Positions 28,706 to 36,722 of a stretch of 64,000 nucleotides of DNA are shown here, in pieces. The stretch covers positions 28,511 through 92,510 of the forward strand of contig NZ_JACLGO010000017.1 of the NCBI RefSeq assembly GCF_014219065.1, read 5' to 3'. Position numbers and translations under genes: made by a program. This stretch comes from Halopseudomonas xiamenensis (GTDB lineage Bacteria; Pseudomonadota; Gammaproteobacteria; Pseudomonadales; Pseudomonadaceae). The notes below the pieces were generated by a model. That model saw nothing but the letters and a program-made list of their open reading frames with translations, did not search any database and was not told the origin of the DNA. The stretch's first letter is position 1; every line of letters begins with the position of its first letter.

Positions 28706-29425
28706 TCACACCCCATCCCAATCATAGTTACGCAGTTGCACGGTAGCGCTGTATACCCGGCGCAGCAGGTTGTCGTTGCTGGACACCGACTGATCGAGCA
28801 CCCAGTGCGACATGCTTGCCGACTCGGCCTGGCGGAATCTGTCTGAGGACAGCAGCAGGGCAAAGCGGATCGCGACCACCACCGAGTCATCTTCAAGTTC
28901 GCCAGCAGTGACGAAGCGAGTCACCTCAAGCCGCTGGTTGGGTTTGCCATCAATACCGTACAGCACCTGAAAGCTCTCCACCCCGCTGAGCAGATCCACC
29001 GTGCTATTGGTCAGCTCGCTGGTACATTGCAACACGCTATCTACAACCCGATAAACACTGCGGATTTCCGTTTCAGTGGTATATGTCTCGCCGGCGCAAG
29101 TGGAGGTACCCCAGTAATGGATCGCCAAAGTGTCATCCCCTTCATTTCCCCCGTCTGCGGCTATGCTGGTGGCCCCGGCATCCCCTTCCCGCGCCACAGG
29201 CGGAATGGCTCCCGACAGTGCATCACCCCGTCCGGACTGGCGTATATCCGCCACCATATAGCGAATAGCCGCCTGGCCATCTTCGTGGAGTTCAGTCAGC
29301 GCTTGTTGCAAAGTAAAGGTGCGCTGATTGGTCAGAAACAGCTGCAAGGCGGCCAGGGTGAGGATCAGCCCGATCAACATCGCCACCATCAACTCGACCA
29401 AGGTAAAGCCGTATTGTCTTTTCAT
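28706..29425 (-). CDS. pilW: type IV minor pilin PilW
   Basis: The protein is 239 residues from the ATG at 29425, with GGAGG seven bases upstream. The short leader MKRQYG precedes FTLVELMVAMLIGLILTLAA, a canonical class III signal. The head has a Cys pair (TSTCAG and VLQCTS) and the usual long PilW length. The start overlaps the pilV stop by 4 bases. It bridges the other minor pilins in the priming complex. Upstream extension of the frame lies inside pilV and is not credible. Confidence 0.92.
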   Translation of the reverse strand: MKRQYGFTLVELMVAMLIGLILTLAALQLFLTNQRTFTLQQALTELHEDGQAAIRYMVADIRQSGRGDALSGAIPPVAREGDAGATSIAADGGNEGDDTLAIHYWGTSTCAGETYTTETEIRSVYRVVDSVLQCTSELTNSTVDLLSGVESFQVLYGIDGKPNQRLEVTRFVTAGELEDDSVVVAIRFALLLSSDRFRQAESASMSHWVLDQSVSSNDNLLRRVYSATVQLRNYDWDGV

Positions 29426-29976
29426 CGGGCAACCTCCAGGACCAGGCAGTTGCTGTCCTTGTCTACATTGATCCCGGCAGCCGCCATGCAACTGGCAGGA
29501 TCATCCTGATCACCCCAGCTGACGATGACGCAGGTCAGATCAGTGGTAAAGGTGCACTCATCAACGAGGATACGCCCACCCGGCAACTGGTTGGCAGCCA
29601 GCCAAGTAAGCTGGGCAATATCCCAATCGGCCAGCTCCTCTGGATCGCAGTCGGCATCTTTGCCAATGCAGCTGGAATCCGGCTCCTCACCTTGCTCGCC
29701 CGCAGCCCAGTTGCCGGCCTGGTAATGATTGGTAGCCCATGAGTCGAGCGGATTTTCCGGCATCCCACGCCCCATCGGATTGAGTTCCAGGCGCTCGATG
29801 GCATCCTGAGCAATCAGCACCGCTGCGACCCGGTGGTTGGCGTCATCACTCTGGCTCAGGGCAGTCATCTGCAGCCCAGCAAAGCCCAACACACCAACGG
29901 CCAACACCAGCAGAGCAATGAGCACTTCCAGCAAGCCGACACCATGCTGCGGCGATATAGGGTTCATCCGCTTCAT
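29422..29976 (-). CDS. pilV: type IV minor pilin PilV
   Basis: The protein is 184 residues from the ATG at 29976. I chose this start because it shares a base with the fimU stop (TGATG) and has GGAGGG eight bases upstream. The leader ends in QHG and the mature part begins VGLLEVLIALLVLAVGVLGF, with Glu at +5. The head carries cysteines near ECTFTTDLTC and DPASC. It is co-transcribed with fimU, pilW, pilX, pilY1 and pilE. Confidence 0.92.
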   Translation of the reverse strand: MKRMNPISPQHGVGLLEVLIALLVLAVGVLGFAGLQMTALSQSDDANHRVAAVLIAQDAIERLELNPMGRGMPENPLDSWATNHYQAGNWAAGEQGEEPDSSCIGKDADCDPEELADWDIAQLTWLAANQLPGGRILVDECTFTTDLTCVIVSWGDQDDPASCMAAAGINVDKDSNCLVLEVAR

Positions 29977-30443
29977 CAGGAGCACCCTCCAGTTGTGATT
30001 TTTCCGAAGAAAGAAACGCAGAAGGTACGACTGGAAATGCTGGAGTCAGTATGGGAGACGGTGAATTCGGCGTTGTTCCCGCTGTTATCACCACGCCCCC
30101 CCCTGGCTAAAAACTCCAATGCCCCACTCCCCGCGGTACGGCTGATGCTAACGCCCTTACCGGGAGCAAACTCGGCATCCTCTCCGGCATCAACACTACC
30201 AAACTCAAGTTCCCAGCCATCGCCCCAACCGCCTGATGCCGGCTTGACCTTCACCTCTGTACGCATGCTCATGGACTGCTGGCGTGCAATGTTGATTGTA
30301 GAGATCAAGTCGTTTGTGGTGGCGCGGACGGCGTTATTGCGGGACACAGTCTGAAAAGAAGGTATCGCGATGCCCAGTAGAATCGCAGCAACCGCAATGG
30401 TCACCATGATTTCAACCAGTGTGAACCCCTTCACCCTATCCAT
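29976..30443 (-). CDS. fimU: type IV minor pilin FimU/GspH family
   Basis: The protein is 155 residues from the ATG at 30443, with GGAGG six bases upstream. The leader MDRVKG is followed by FTLVEIMVTIAVAAILLGIA and the head is of GspH/FimT type, ending in FFGKITTGGCS. It is first in the minor pilin operon. In P. aeruginosa fimT precedes fimU; no fimT is present here. The upstream 47 codons left open have no similarity to a pilin and were dropped. Confidence 0.9.
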   Translation of the reverse strand: MDRVKGFTLVEIMVTIAVAAILLGIAIPSFQTVSRNNAVRATTNDLISTINIARQQSMSMRTEVKVKPASGGWGDGWELEFGSVDAGEDAEFAPGKGVSISRTAGSGALEFLARGGRGDNSGNNAEFTVSHTDSSISSRTFCVSFFGKITTGGCS

Positions 30444-30709
30444 GACAATCCTCCTATTAGCGATGCCACTATAGAATGGGGGTTGGCAAGTGGCGCGCCT
30501 CTGACGATAAGTGGAGGAATTCGGAGCATGAGCGGTGCAGCCATTCCATGCAGACCATGCGTGGCTCGTCAGGCTCGTGGTCAAGCTACCGAATCAAGCT
30601 GGCCAAGCTGGACTATGTCTTTGCCCAGCGCATAAACTGCTTCCCTCCTGTTCGCTGGGCTTGAGTCTTATTCGGCCCCACTCTTTAATCCAGTTAGAAG
30701 ATACTGAAA
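30444..30709. promoter_or_regulatory. divergent upstream region of fimU and the membrane protein gene
   Basis: On the minus strand CATTCTATAGTG (about 30469-30480) gives a TATAGT -10-like hexamer about 30 bases before fimU, without a good -35. This would suit an activator-dependent promoter, as known for the AlgR-controlled fimU operon of P. aeruginosa. I see no tRNA or other gene here. Confidence 0.35.
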
Positions 30710-31483
30710 ATGCCCTTTCAATCTTGCTGCCATAACCACCTAACCAACGAAATACTGCAAACTCTAGAAAAGCTGAATAAGGCCGAACCCAGAAAGTACA
30801 AAAATACCAGCACCGAGGACAAAGCGAGGCGTCTATCCAACTGGTGCCTCATATTGGCAATCCTCCTGTTTCTTATCGCCCTTGCTTTTACATTATTTTA
30901 TAGGGCCGAACAACCAGCCCCTGCAGCCAAGTTTTTCCTCCTGACAATTATGACAACCGTGATATCTATGGCCCTTCTTGCCATTATCATTCCACCGGCT
31001 GCATCACTAGCAACCCTAGTGAACTGGAAAAAAAGCTCATTCACAAACCTGCAGGATGACATTCACCATGAATATGAAATAGCCGAAAACTTCAAACACC
31101 ATACAGACAGGTCGATATCTGGCGCACGATTCTGGCTTGAACGAAAAATTCTCCGAATGAGATCACGCACCACTCGTTTTTTTGGCAGAGAAACAGCAGT
31201 AATTGGCCTGGTTTCTGCGGCCATGACGTTCAATGAAAAGCTTGACTTGATCCAGCTTCTCTCAGGCCTGTTCACTGGCAAAATCAGCCTTGCCAACGTT
31301 GGCAGCGTGGCAGTCATTTTCTCTGCGGCATTCCTGGTCGGCATTTCAAGCGGAACAATGTTACTGAATGCCGTTATCAGCCGATACCAGTACCAGATCG
31401 AGATACTGGATTTAGTTGAAGAACTGAAACAACGAAAACAATCTGACAGCCAGAATGAGTACCCCGAATGTGAGTCAGAGTAA
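30710..31483 (+). CDS. hypothetical membrane protein
   Basis: I do not recognise this 257-residue protein. It has two hydrophobic helices early (about 45-66 LSNWCLILAILLFLIALAF and 73-100), a cytoplasmic-looking middle with many charged residues (about 105-160) and a hydrophobic pair about 163-178 and 190-218. It ends in a short acidic and glutamine-rich tail that may form a coiled coil (IEILDLVEELKQRKQ). GC content is clearly lower than in flanking genes, suggesting transfer. It is alone on its strand; its ribosome binding site is weak. Confidence 0.6.
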   Translation: MPFQSCCHNHLTNEILQTLEKLNKAEPRKYKNTSTEDKARRLSNWCLILAILLFLIALAFTLFYRAEQPAPAAKFFLLTIMTTVISMALLAIIIPPAASLATLVNWKKSSFTNLQDDIHHEYEIAENFKHHTDRSISGARFWLERKILRMRSRTTRFFGRETAVIGLVSAAMTFNEKLDLIQLLSGLFTGKISLANVGSVAVIFSAAFLVGISSGTMLLNAVISRYQYQIEILDLVEELKQRKQSDSQNEYPECESE

Positions 31484-31644
31484 ACCCTCACTCATATCAT
31501 ACAAACTGACGACAGCTAAAGTGATACAGGGGGAGTCGAGCCTGGTCAGAACGGAACCTCAGCCTGCCTATCAGCCCCGACGCCTATTCAGAAGCATACT
31601 TTTTGCCATCACAGAGTACGACCGGCAAGTCAGGCATCTCCTCC

Positions 31645-31838
31645 CTGTCGTCGAGCAAGCGCTCAACAACCCGGCCCCTAAGCCCCATGCCATCACCGAT
31701 GCAGCGCTTTCACCTCTCCCACCAGCACATCATCCGGCCCCTCCACTACCACATGCGGGGCGATATCCTGGATCGAAAGCATGTTTACCGGAGGCGGAGC
31801 CAGACTCATATCCTGGCGCCATGCAAGCAACCGCCGGA
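31645..31838 (-). pseudogene. 3' fragment of a nucleoside deaminase gene, duplicate of the end of the gene at 34622-35095
   Basis: These 194 bases align without gaps to 34592-34785. Translated on the minus strand they give 47 residues (including APPPVNMLSIQDIAP) of which 40 match the intact deaminase's C-terminus, ending at an earlier TGA. The first 100 or so residues, with the zinc motifs, are absent. It is therefore a truncated duplicate and not a functional enzyme. The rest of the interval 31484-31886 shows no gene. Confidence 0.8.
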
Positions 31839-31886
31839 CAGACAGTCTCCCCCCTCAAAGCCACGATGCTCAAAGCTCCAGACTGT

Positions 31887-33062
31887 TCAAGGCGACATAC
31901 GCGCTGTCAAACGTCGGAATTCCTCTTTCATGTTTTCATTCTGGAATTCGCGTACATCGGGCATCTGCAGTGAAATGAGCTGCTCGAAGGTGTTCGCACC
32001 CTCACGGATCATGCTCACGACTGCCGAGCTGAGAGACACTGTATTGTAGGTATTGTTGGCGACTCGTATTTCCTTCTCGGTTACCTGCAATGCCTTACTG
32101 ACCTTGTTCTTCTGGTCATTGAGAACCTGCTCATACAGTTCAATAACCCGCAAGGTCATTTCATTAGCTTCGATGTTGCTCTTTATCGTCTGAGGATGGG
32201 TCCCTGTTTTCAGCAGGGCTCGGGCCTCTTTCAGGTTGTCGTTGGCTGTGGCGCGGAACTCCGCCAACTTGGGTAAATACTCCCCATTCACCTCAGCCAA
32301 AAACTGTTTCTGCATGGTGCCAATAAGGCGATGCAAGACCACTACCATGCCGTAATACTTCTTTGCGTGCTCCAAATCTTCTCCGGATTCCTGGGTAAGC
32401 ACGCTGAGCTGCACCGTCAGGTCCTTGATAGCATTGAAAACCACTGTCATCCCCATTATGTCGTCTCCTGTGACAGAGGACAGCATGGTGTCGAGCTGGT
32501 CGTTCGTGAGATTCAAGCCGATGGCAGCCAGCGCCGTAGCCATCTCAGTCAACGTTTGTATCTTTTCCGCTTCAAAGCTTTCGATATTGCCTTCAGTTGC
32601 CTCAATAAGCAGGTCGTAGTCTTCCCGGGTAGAGGCCACCCACTGCTTCAGGGTTTCCCCGGGCACGAGATTGATGCTCAGACTACGCCCATCGCTGGGC
32701 GCCAGGACCCGATCCCGCCGTAACTGAGTAAGGCGCCGTCTCTCAGCGGCTACCCGGCCTTCCAGCTGTTGATACTGGCTTCGCATGGTATTGATACCAT
32801 CCGATTCAAGAAGTCCAATGGCCTCCTTGATAAGCTTATCAAGGTCAGTTTCTGCCGATTTCTGGTCCCTACCTAGAAGTCGAGACCGCTCCAGAGTTGG
32901 GATCTCATCGTGCACGGTGAGTGCCTTTTCAAGCTGGCCAAGCACCTTGCGTGTATCAAAAGACAGCACCCGCTCACGGGTCCATTCCTCAGCATGAGAG
33001 TTCACGCTGACCAGCGCACAGGTCAACAACAGACCACAGAAAAACTTCTTCACCATACTCAC
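31887..33062 (-). CDS. hypothetical exported coiled-coil protein
   Basis: The 391-residue protein is not recognised. It has a clear signal peptide (VKKFFCGLLLTCALVSVNSHAEE) and no later membrane helix, so it is probably periplasmic. The mature part is almost wholly helical with heptad-like stretches at about 88-115 (YQQLEGRVAAERRRLTQLRR) and 255-345. The start could be GTG at 33062 or ATG at 33056; AAGAGG lies 11 bases before the GTG. GC content is below that of the core genes. It converges with the membrane protein gene, so the two are not an operon. Confidence 0.65.
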   Translation of the reverse strand: MSMVKKFFCGLLLTCALVSVNSHAEEWTRERVLSFDTRKVLGQLEKALTVHDEIPTLERSRLLGRDQKSAETDLDKLIKEAIGLLESDGINTMRSQYQQLEGRVAAERRRLTQLRRDRVLAPSDGRSLSINLVPGETLKQWVASTREDYDLLIEATEGNIESFEAEKIQTLTEMATALAAIGLNLTNDQLDTMLSSVTGDDIMGMTVVFNAIKDLTVQLSVLTQESGEDLEHAKKYYGMVVVLHRLIGTMQKQFLAEVNGEYLPKLAEFRATANDNLKEARALLKTGTHPQTIKSNIEANEMTLRVIELYEQVLNDQKNKVSKALQVTEKEIRVANNTYNTVSLSSAVVSMIREGANTFEQLISLQMPDVREFQNENMKEEFRRLTARMSP

Positions 33063-33585
33063 AGCATTATCAACCTCTTGAAAGAGAATATTTGAATGTA
33101 GCCATCGTCATCGCTGAGGCCTGACCGGCGTACTACCCACTCGCTGTCACGAATAATGACGAGCCCGCCTAGAGCGTAAAGACCTTGCCTTACCCTTTCC
33201 GGTCACCGACACAACCCCGATATTCCAGCACCATGACAATAATGGCCTAATGATGCGGCACTTGGCCTTCAAGGGGAAGCGTTGGCAAGTCTCATAAAAC
33301 AAATGGACAACAGATGGACCAGGTACATTTACGGACACATTTACACATTTATGCATATAAGCGGTGTGGCTGAACTCGGGGCAGAGTTTCCGTAGCCTGC
33401 TCGACGACGGGAGTGTCCGCTATTGCCAGAACAATGAGACGAGCTATACCCCACCATCCCTGCGCTCTTGCTTGTAAGCCTGTTTCTTTGTGTGCTACTC
33501 CACAGTTCCCGCATCCTTTGGCCTGACGCTCCACTATCTGTATTAGCCTGATCCGCAACTCTCAGCCCAAGGATCGCAGCTCAGG
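33063..33585. other. 523-base interval without recognised gene
   Basis: Short frames exist here but none has a ribosome binding site plus family resemblance. The interval must hold the promoters of the exported protein (minus) and the Rpn-family gene (plus). I see no tRNA, terminator or repeat I can support. Confidence 0.5.
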
Positions 33586-34557
33586 ATGAGCCAAACCAAA
33601 CCGCCACCACAGGACCACGACAGTCCCTGGAAGGAAGCATTGGAGTATTTCTTTCAGCCCTTCATGCAGCTACTCTACCCGGACATCCATGACGCCATCG
33701 ACTGGACGGTGCCGGCGGAGTTTCTCGACAAGGAACTGCAGAAGATCAACCACAAGGCCAGCGCCGGGCGGCGTTATGCCGACAAGCTGGTCAAGGTCCG
33801 CTACCGCGATGGCGACGCCTGCTGGATACTGATTCACGTCGAGGTGCAGGGCGAAAAGGAAGACGCCTTTGCCGCACGCATGTACAGCTATTACCACCGC
33901 ATCCGCGACCGTTACGGCCTGCGAGTCATCAGCCTGGCGGTGCTGGCCGATACCGATCCGGCTTTTCGCCCGGCATCCTTTGAGGAGCAACTGGCCGGCA
34001 CCGGCGTGAGCTTCCGCTTTCGCAGCATCAAATTGCTGGATTACCTGCCGCGCCTGGAAGAGCTCAAGCACGATGACAACCCTTTCGGCCTGTTGATTGC
34101 CGCCCAGTTGACTGCCAAACTGGTCCGCGACGGCAAGACCAGGGCCGATAACCTGATCAGCTTCTACCGCCTGGCCATCCGCAAGCAGCTGGAGCGGGAG
34201 CGGCTCGGCCAGTTGGTGATCTTTCTCGAATGGATGGTCGCCTTGCCGGAATCGGTCAATGATTATTACGAAGAGCAACTGGAGACTCTGCAGGAGGAGG
34301 CAGCCATGACCTATATCAGTTCATTCGAGCGTAAAGCCATGGAGAAGGGAGTTGCTCAGGGGCTTGAGCAGGGGCTCGAACAGGGAGTTGTCCAGGGCAG
34401 CCTGAGTATTTTGCTCAAACAGCTGAGCCACCGCTTCGGTGAGCTCGACCCGACGGTGCTGCAGAAGCTGCATGAAGCCAGCCCTGAGCAGTTGGAGCGT
34501 TGGGCGGAGAACATACTTGACGCCCAGACACTGGATGAGGTGTTTAGCCTGCATTGA
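33586..34557 (+). CDS. Rpn-family (YhgA-like, PD-(D/E)XK) nuclease with DUF4351-type tail
   Basis: The 323-residue protein begins with the YhgA/Rpn N-terminal region (WKEALEYFFQPFMQLLYPDIH) and has candidate PD-(D/E)XK residues D66 (YADKLVKV) and E86-V-Q88 (HVEVQGE). A charged, Gln/Gly-periodic linker (GLEQGLEQGVVQG, about 258-270) follows. It ends in a DUF4351-like domain (LLKQLSHRFGELD ... LERWAENILDAQTLDEVF). Rpn proteins are DNA nucleases linked to recombination and phage defence. Some make a second protein from an internal start that inhibits the nuclease. A strong internal ribosome binding site is present here. Confidence 0.85.
   Translation: MSQTKPPPQDHDSPWKEALEYFFQPFMQLLYPDIHDAIDWTVPAEFLDKELQKINHKASAGRRYADKLVKVRYRDGDACWILIHVEVQGEKEDAFAARMYSYYHRIRDRYGLRVISLAVLADTDPAFRPASFEEQLAGTGVSFRFRSIKLLDYLPRLEELKHDDNPFGLLIAAQLTAKLVRDGKTRADNLISFYRLAIRKQLERERLGQLVIFLEWMVALPESVNDYYEEQLETLQEEAAMTYISSFERKAMEKGVAQGLEQGLEQGVVQGSLSILLKQLSHRFGELDPTVLQKLHEASPEQLERWAENILDAQTLDEVFSLH
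34306..34557 (+). CDS. possible intragenic short Rpn product (candidate antitoxin, 83 aa)
   Basis: AGGAGGAGG ends six bases before an in-frame ATG at 34306 inside the Rpn gene, better than the signal of the full-length start. The encoded 83 residues (starting MTYISSFERKAMEKGVAQG) cover the linker and DUF4351-like tail only. For Escherichia coli Rpn proteins, C-terminal products from internal starts have been reported to block the toxic nuclease. The site is seen; expression and function are inferred. Confidence 0.5.
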   Translation: MTYISSFERKAMEKGVAQGLEQGLEQGVVQGSLSILLKQLSHRFGELDPTVLQKLHEASPEQLERWAENILDAQTLDEVFSLH

Positions 34558-34621
34558 GCGGGGTAACGGAGCAGGTACATTTTCACCCATATCGTCGAGC
34601 AGTCACTCAACAACCCGGCTC

Positions 34622-35095
34622 CTACGCCCCGTGCCGTCGCCGATGCAGCGCTTCCACCTCCCCCACCAGCACATCAACCGGCCCCTCCACCGCCACATTC
34701 GGGGCGATATCCTGGATCGAGAGCATGTTTACCGGTGGCGGAGCCAGGCCCATGTCCTGGTGCCATGCGAGCAGTTGTCGGGCGGAGCAGATATACACGA
34801 TACGGCCCAATCCAACCCAGCCGTGGGCGGCTGAACACATAGGGCAGTGCTCGCCGGAGGTGAAGACGGTGGCAGCCGCCCGTTCTTCTGCACTCATATG
34901 CTCGGCGGCCCAACGGGCCAATTCGAATTCCGGGTGGCGCGTGTTATCGCCGCCACCAACCTCGTTGCGGGCTTCCGCCAATATCGTACCGGTAGCACCT
35001 ACCAGTACCGAGCCAAACGGCTCATCTCCCGCCTCCAGCGCCTGCTGCGCCAGTTCGATGCAGCGGCGTAGATGCTGCAGTTCTGAATCCTGCAT
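34622..35095 (-). CDS. nucleoside/guanine deaminase family protein (CDA fold)
   Basis: The protein is 157 residues from the ATG at 35095, chosen because GAGGAG lies nine bases upstream. It has the zinc site of the cytidine-deaminase superfamily: H54-P-E56 (proton-shuttling Glu) and C84-P-M-C87 in GEHCPMCSAAH. The N-terminal helix LRRCIELAQQALEAGDEPFGSVLV is typical of guanine deaminase/TadA-like enzymes, but it is not the tRNA-editing TadA by context. The substrate is uncertain. A partial duplicate of its 3' end lies at 31645-31838. Confidence 0.82.
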   Translation of the reverse strand: MQDSELQHLRRCIELAQQALEAGDEPFGSVLVGATGTILAEARNEVGGGDNTRHPEFELARWAAEHMSAEERAAATVFTSGEHCPMCSAAHGWVGLGRIVYICSARQLLAWHQDMGLAPPPVNMLSIQDIAPNVAVEGPVDVLVGEVEALHRRRHGA

Positions 35096-35219
35096 GATAA
35101 TGAACTCCTCAAAAGGAAAAGAGCCCCGGCACACCCGTGATTACGGATCAGCTCAACGCCGAAACCATTCAGCAGCAAGGATAACTCGGGACACGATAAA
35201 TGGACCGCTCAAACCTTGA

Positions 35220-35489
35220 TCATCCCTTCGCCAGACTCACTCGCCCTCGCTTGTCATCCAGCAGACTGCGCATCATGCCTCTGTCCCAGGCACGTAGCAT
35301 TTTGCTGCCCATATCGGTAAACGAGTCAGTACTATTCATGTGCTCGCGTAGCTCAGCAGCCGCTTGGCTCACCCCCTCCGCCACTCTCTCAAGACTCTGT
35401 GCAACCTGGGCCTCGCTCAGTCCACAGGCGATTCTGCCGAAGTTATAAAGCAGCCGATGCTTTGGCCAATTCTTGGACTGCAGAGTCAA
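35220..35489 (-). pseudogene. HipA C-terminal fragment behind an XRE regulator
   Basis: The 89-residue frame resembles only the last part of HipA-like kinases (AQVAQSLERVAEGVSQAAAEL ... GSKMLRAWDRGMMRSL). A full HipA is about 430 residues, so the kinase core is missing. Its ATG overlaps the XRE gene stop (4 bases), so it is still positioned for coupled translation. I read it as the remnant of a hipBA module after an internal deletion. The resemblance is from memory and could be wrong. Confidence 0.45.
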
Positions 35490-35737
35490 TCATCGAAGCA
35501 GCGCTCCTTCAGCTCATCGAGAGTGGGCCGGCCACTTTGCAGTTTCATCGAGAGGGTATGCCCTAGCACGTTAAGCAGCTTCTCATACTTGCGTATGCCG
35601 AGCTCCAGTACCGTATTGTTCTCGATACCGGACAGCGTTGCGCGGCTGATGCCAACCTGCGCCGCCAGCTCAGCCTGGGTGAGACCCCGCTCCTTACGCA
35701 GCCGGCGGATGGAGCGGCCGAGTTCTTCAACACTCAT
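35486..35737 (-). CDS. XRE-family helix-turn-helix regulator (HipB-like)
   Basis: The protein is 83 residues from the ATG at 35737; an upstream TTG at 35755 would add six residues. The helix-turn-helix is LTQAELAAQVGISRATLSGIE followed by a second helix pair. The C-terminus GRPTLDELKERC is like that of HipB-type antitoxins. Such proteins bind their kinase partner and repress their own operon. Here the partner gene is only a fragment, so it may act as a lone repressor. Confidence 0.78.
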   Translation of the reverse strand: MSVEELGRSIRRLRKERGLTQAELAAQVGISRATLSGIENNTVLELGIRKYEKLLNVLGHTLSMKLQSGRPTLDELKERCFDD

Positions 35738-35815
35738 GTCATATATCCGATGCAAAGACAGGATTCTGTTTCATTATGCATTGTATACCTGACATTACAA
35801 GGCGCTGTGCACCGC

Positions 35816-36568
35816 TTAAACCCGCACCACCGGCTCCTGCCACCCCGCCAACAGATCCTCCGGCCCCTGCACATCCTCCCGCGTATTACCCAACACCCGA
35901 ATCGCCCTCTCCGCCCGCCCCGGCTGGAACACGAAACAGGCGCCAGCCCGTGCGCGCATGGCCACGCCCGCATTGGGGATGCGGTCCAGGTCCACGCCCT
36001 TGCTCGCGGCCACCATGACGGCGCGGCGCTGTACATACAGGGCTTCCAGCTTGCGGTCATCCAGGGTCTGTTCGGCCCAGGGCATGATGCTGCGCAGGTC
36101 CTGCTGATCGAATTCATCCTGGCTGTGGATGACGGTGCCGCGCAGGCGCCAGTCCAGCAGTTTCTCGTCATCCAGCCACAGTTCGGCATGGCGGTATTCA
36201 TGCATGGCGCCGATCACCTTGGCCAGGTATTCGCGCCGGCCCGGTTGCCGCGCCTGGGCCAGGGCGACCATCAGCAGGTCATACTGATGAGTGCATTGCT
36301 GTTTGCTGTCGATTTCCGGCAGGTTGACGGCAATGCGTTGGCGCAGGGGTTGGCCGATGAAGGCCTGCAGCTGGCTGGCGGCCTGGGGGCAACTGGTCCA
36401 GGGGGTGCGTCGGGCGGTGCTGTCGATCGAGGTGATGCGTTGGCCATCATGGCCCAGGTTGAGGACGAAGTAGTGGTGTTCATCTTCCATGGCCACCTGG
36501 CATTCGGTCGCGCTCACATCAAAAAGCACACGACGGTAGAAAACATGGGGGGACTGCAACACTTGCAT
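35816..36568 (-). CDS. DUF2889 family protein
   Basis: The protein is 250 residues from the ATG at 36568, with GAGGCAG a few bases upstream. It begins MQVLQSPHVFYRRVLFDVSA and contains a DSTARRTPW segment and the MHEYRHAELWLDDEKLLDWR stretch that I associate with DUF2889 proteins. The function is unknown. There is no signal peptide. It lies divergent from the Fur-boxed sigma factor gene, 154 bases away. Confidence 0.7.
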   Translation of the reverse strand: MQVLQSPHVFYRRVLFDVSATECQVAMEDEHHYFVLNLGHDGQRITSIDSTARRTPWTSCPQAASQLQAFIGQPLRQRIAVNLPEIDSKQQCTHQYDLLMVALAQARQPGRREYLAKVIGAMHEYRHAELWLDDEKLLDWRLRGTVIHSQDEFDQQDLRSIMPWAEQTLDDRKLEALYVQRRAVMVAASKGVDLDRIPNAGVAMRARAGACFVFQPGRAERAIRVLGNTREDVQGPEDLLAGWQEPVVRV

Positions 36569-36678
36569 GGGTCTGCCTCGGATCTTTCTTATCTCTTTTC
36601 TCTTTGGCTGACAGATTACGCGGTTCTCCACACAGCAGAAAGGCTGAAGGGCGAGATGGGAGCCGATTGCCTACGTAT

Positions 36679-36695
36679 ATGATAAGCATTATCAT
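36679..36695. promoter_or_regulatory. Fur box upstream of the ECF sigma factor gene
   Basis: ATGATAAGCATTATCAT contains TGATAA-GCA-TTATCA, an almost perfect match to the 7-1-7 Fur consensus. It sits 28 bases before the sigma factor ATG, where Fur would block transcription when iron is plentiful. It could also affect the divergent DUF2889 gene. Confidence 0.82.
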
Positions 36696-36722
36696 CCAGT
36701 CAAAATCAAACCAGGCCCTGCT

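Noticed and set aside
31455..32049. Plus-strand frames over the deaminase fragment
   Set aside because: They run antisense to the duplicate deaminase end, which explains the sequence better.
33147..33558. Two small minus-strand frames in the gap before the Rpn gene
   Set aside because: No ribosome binding site, no family resemblance, atypical composition.
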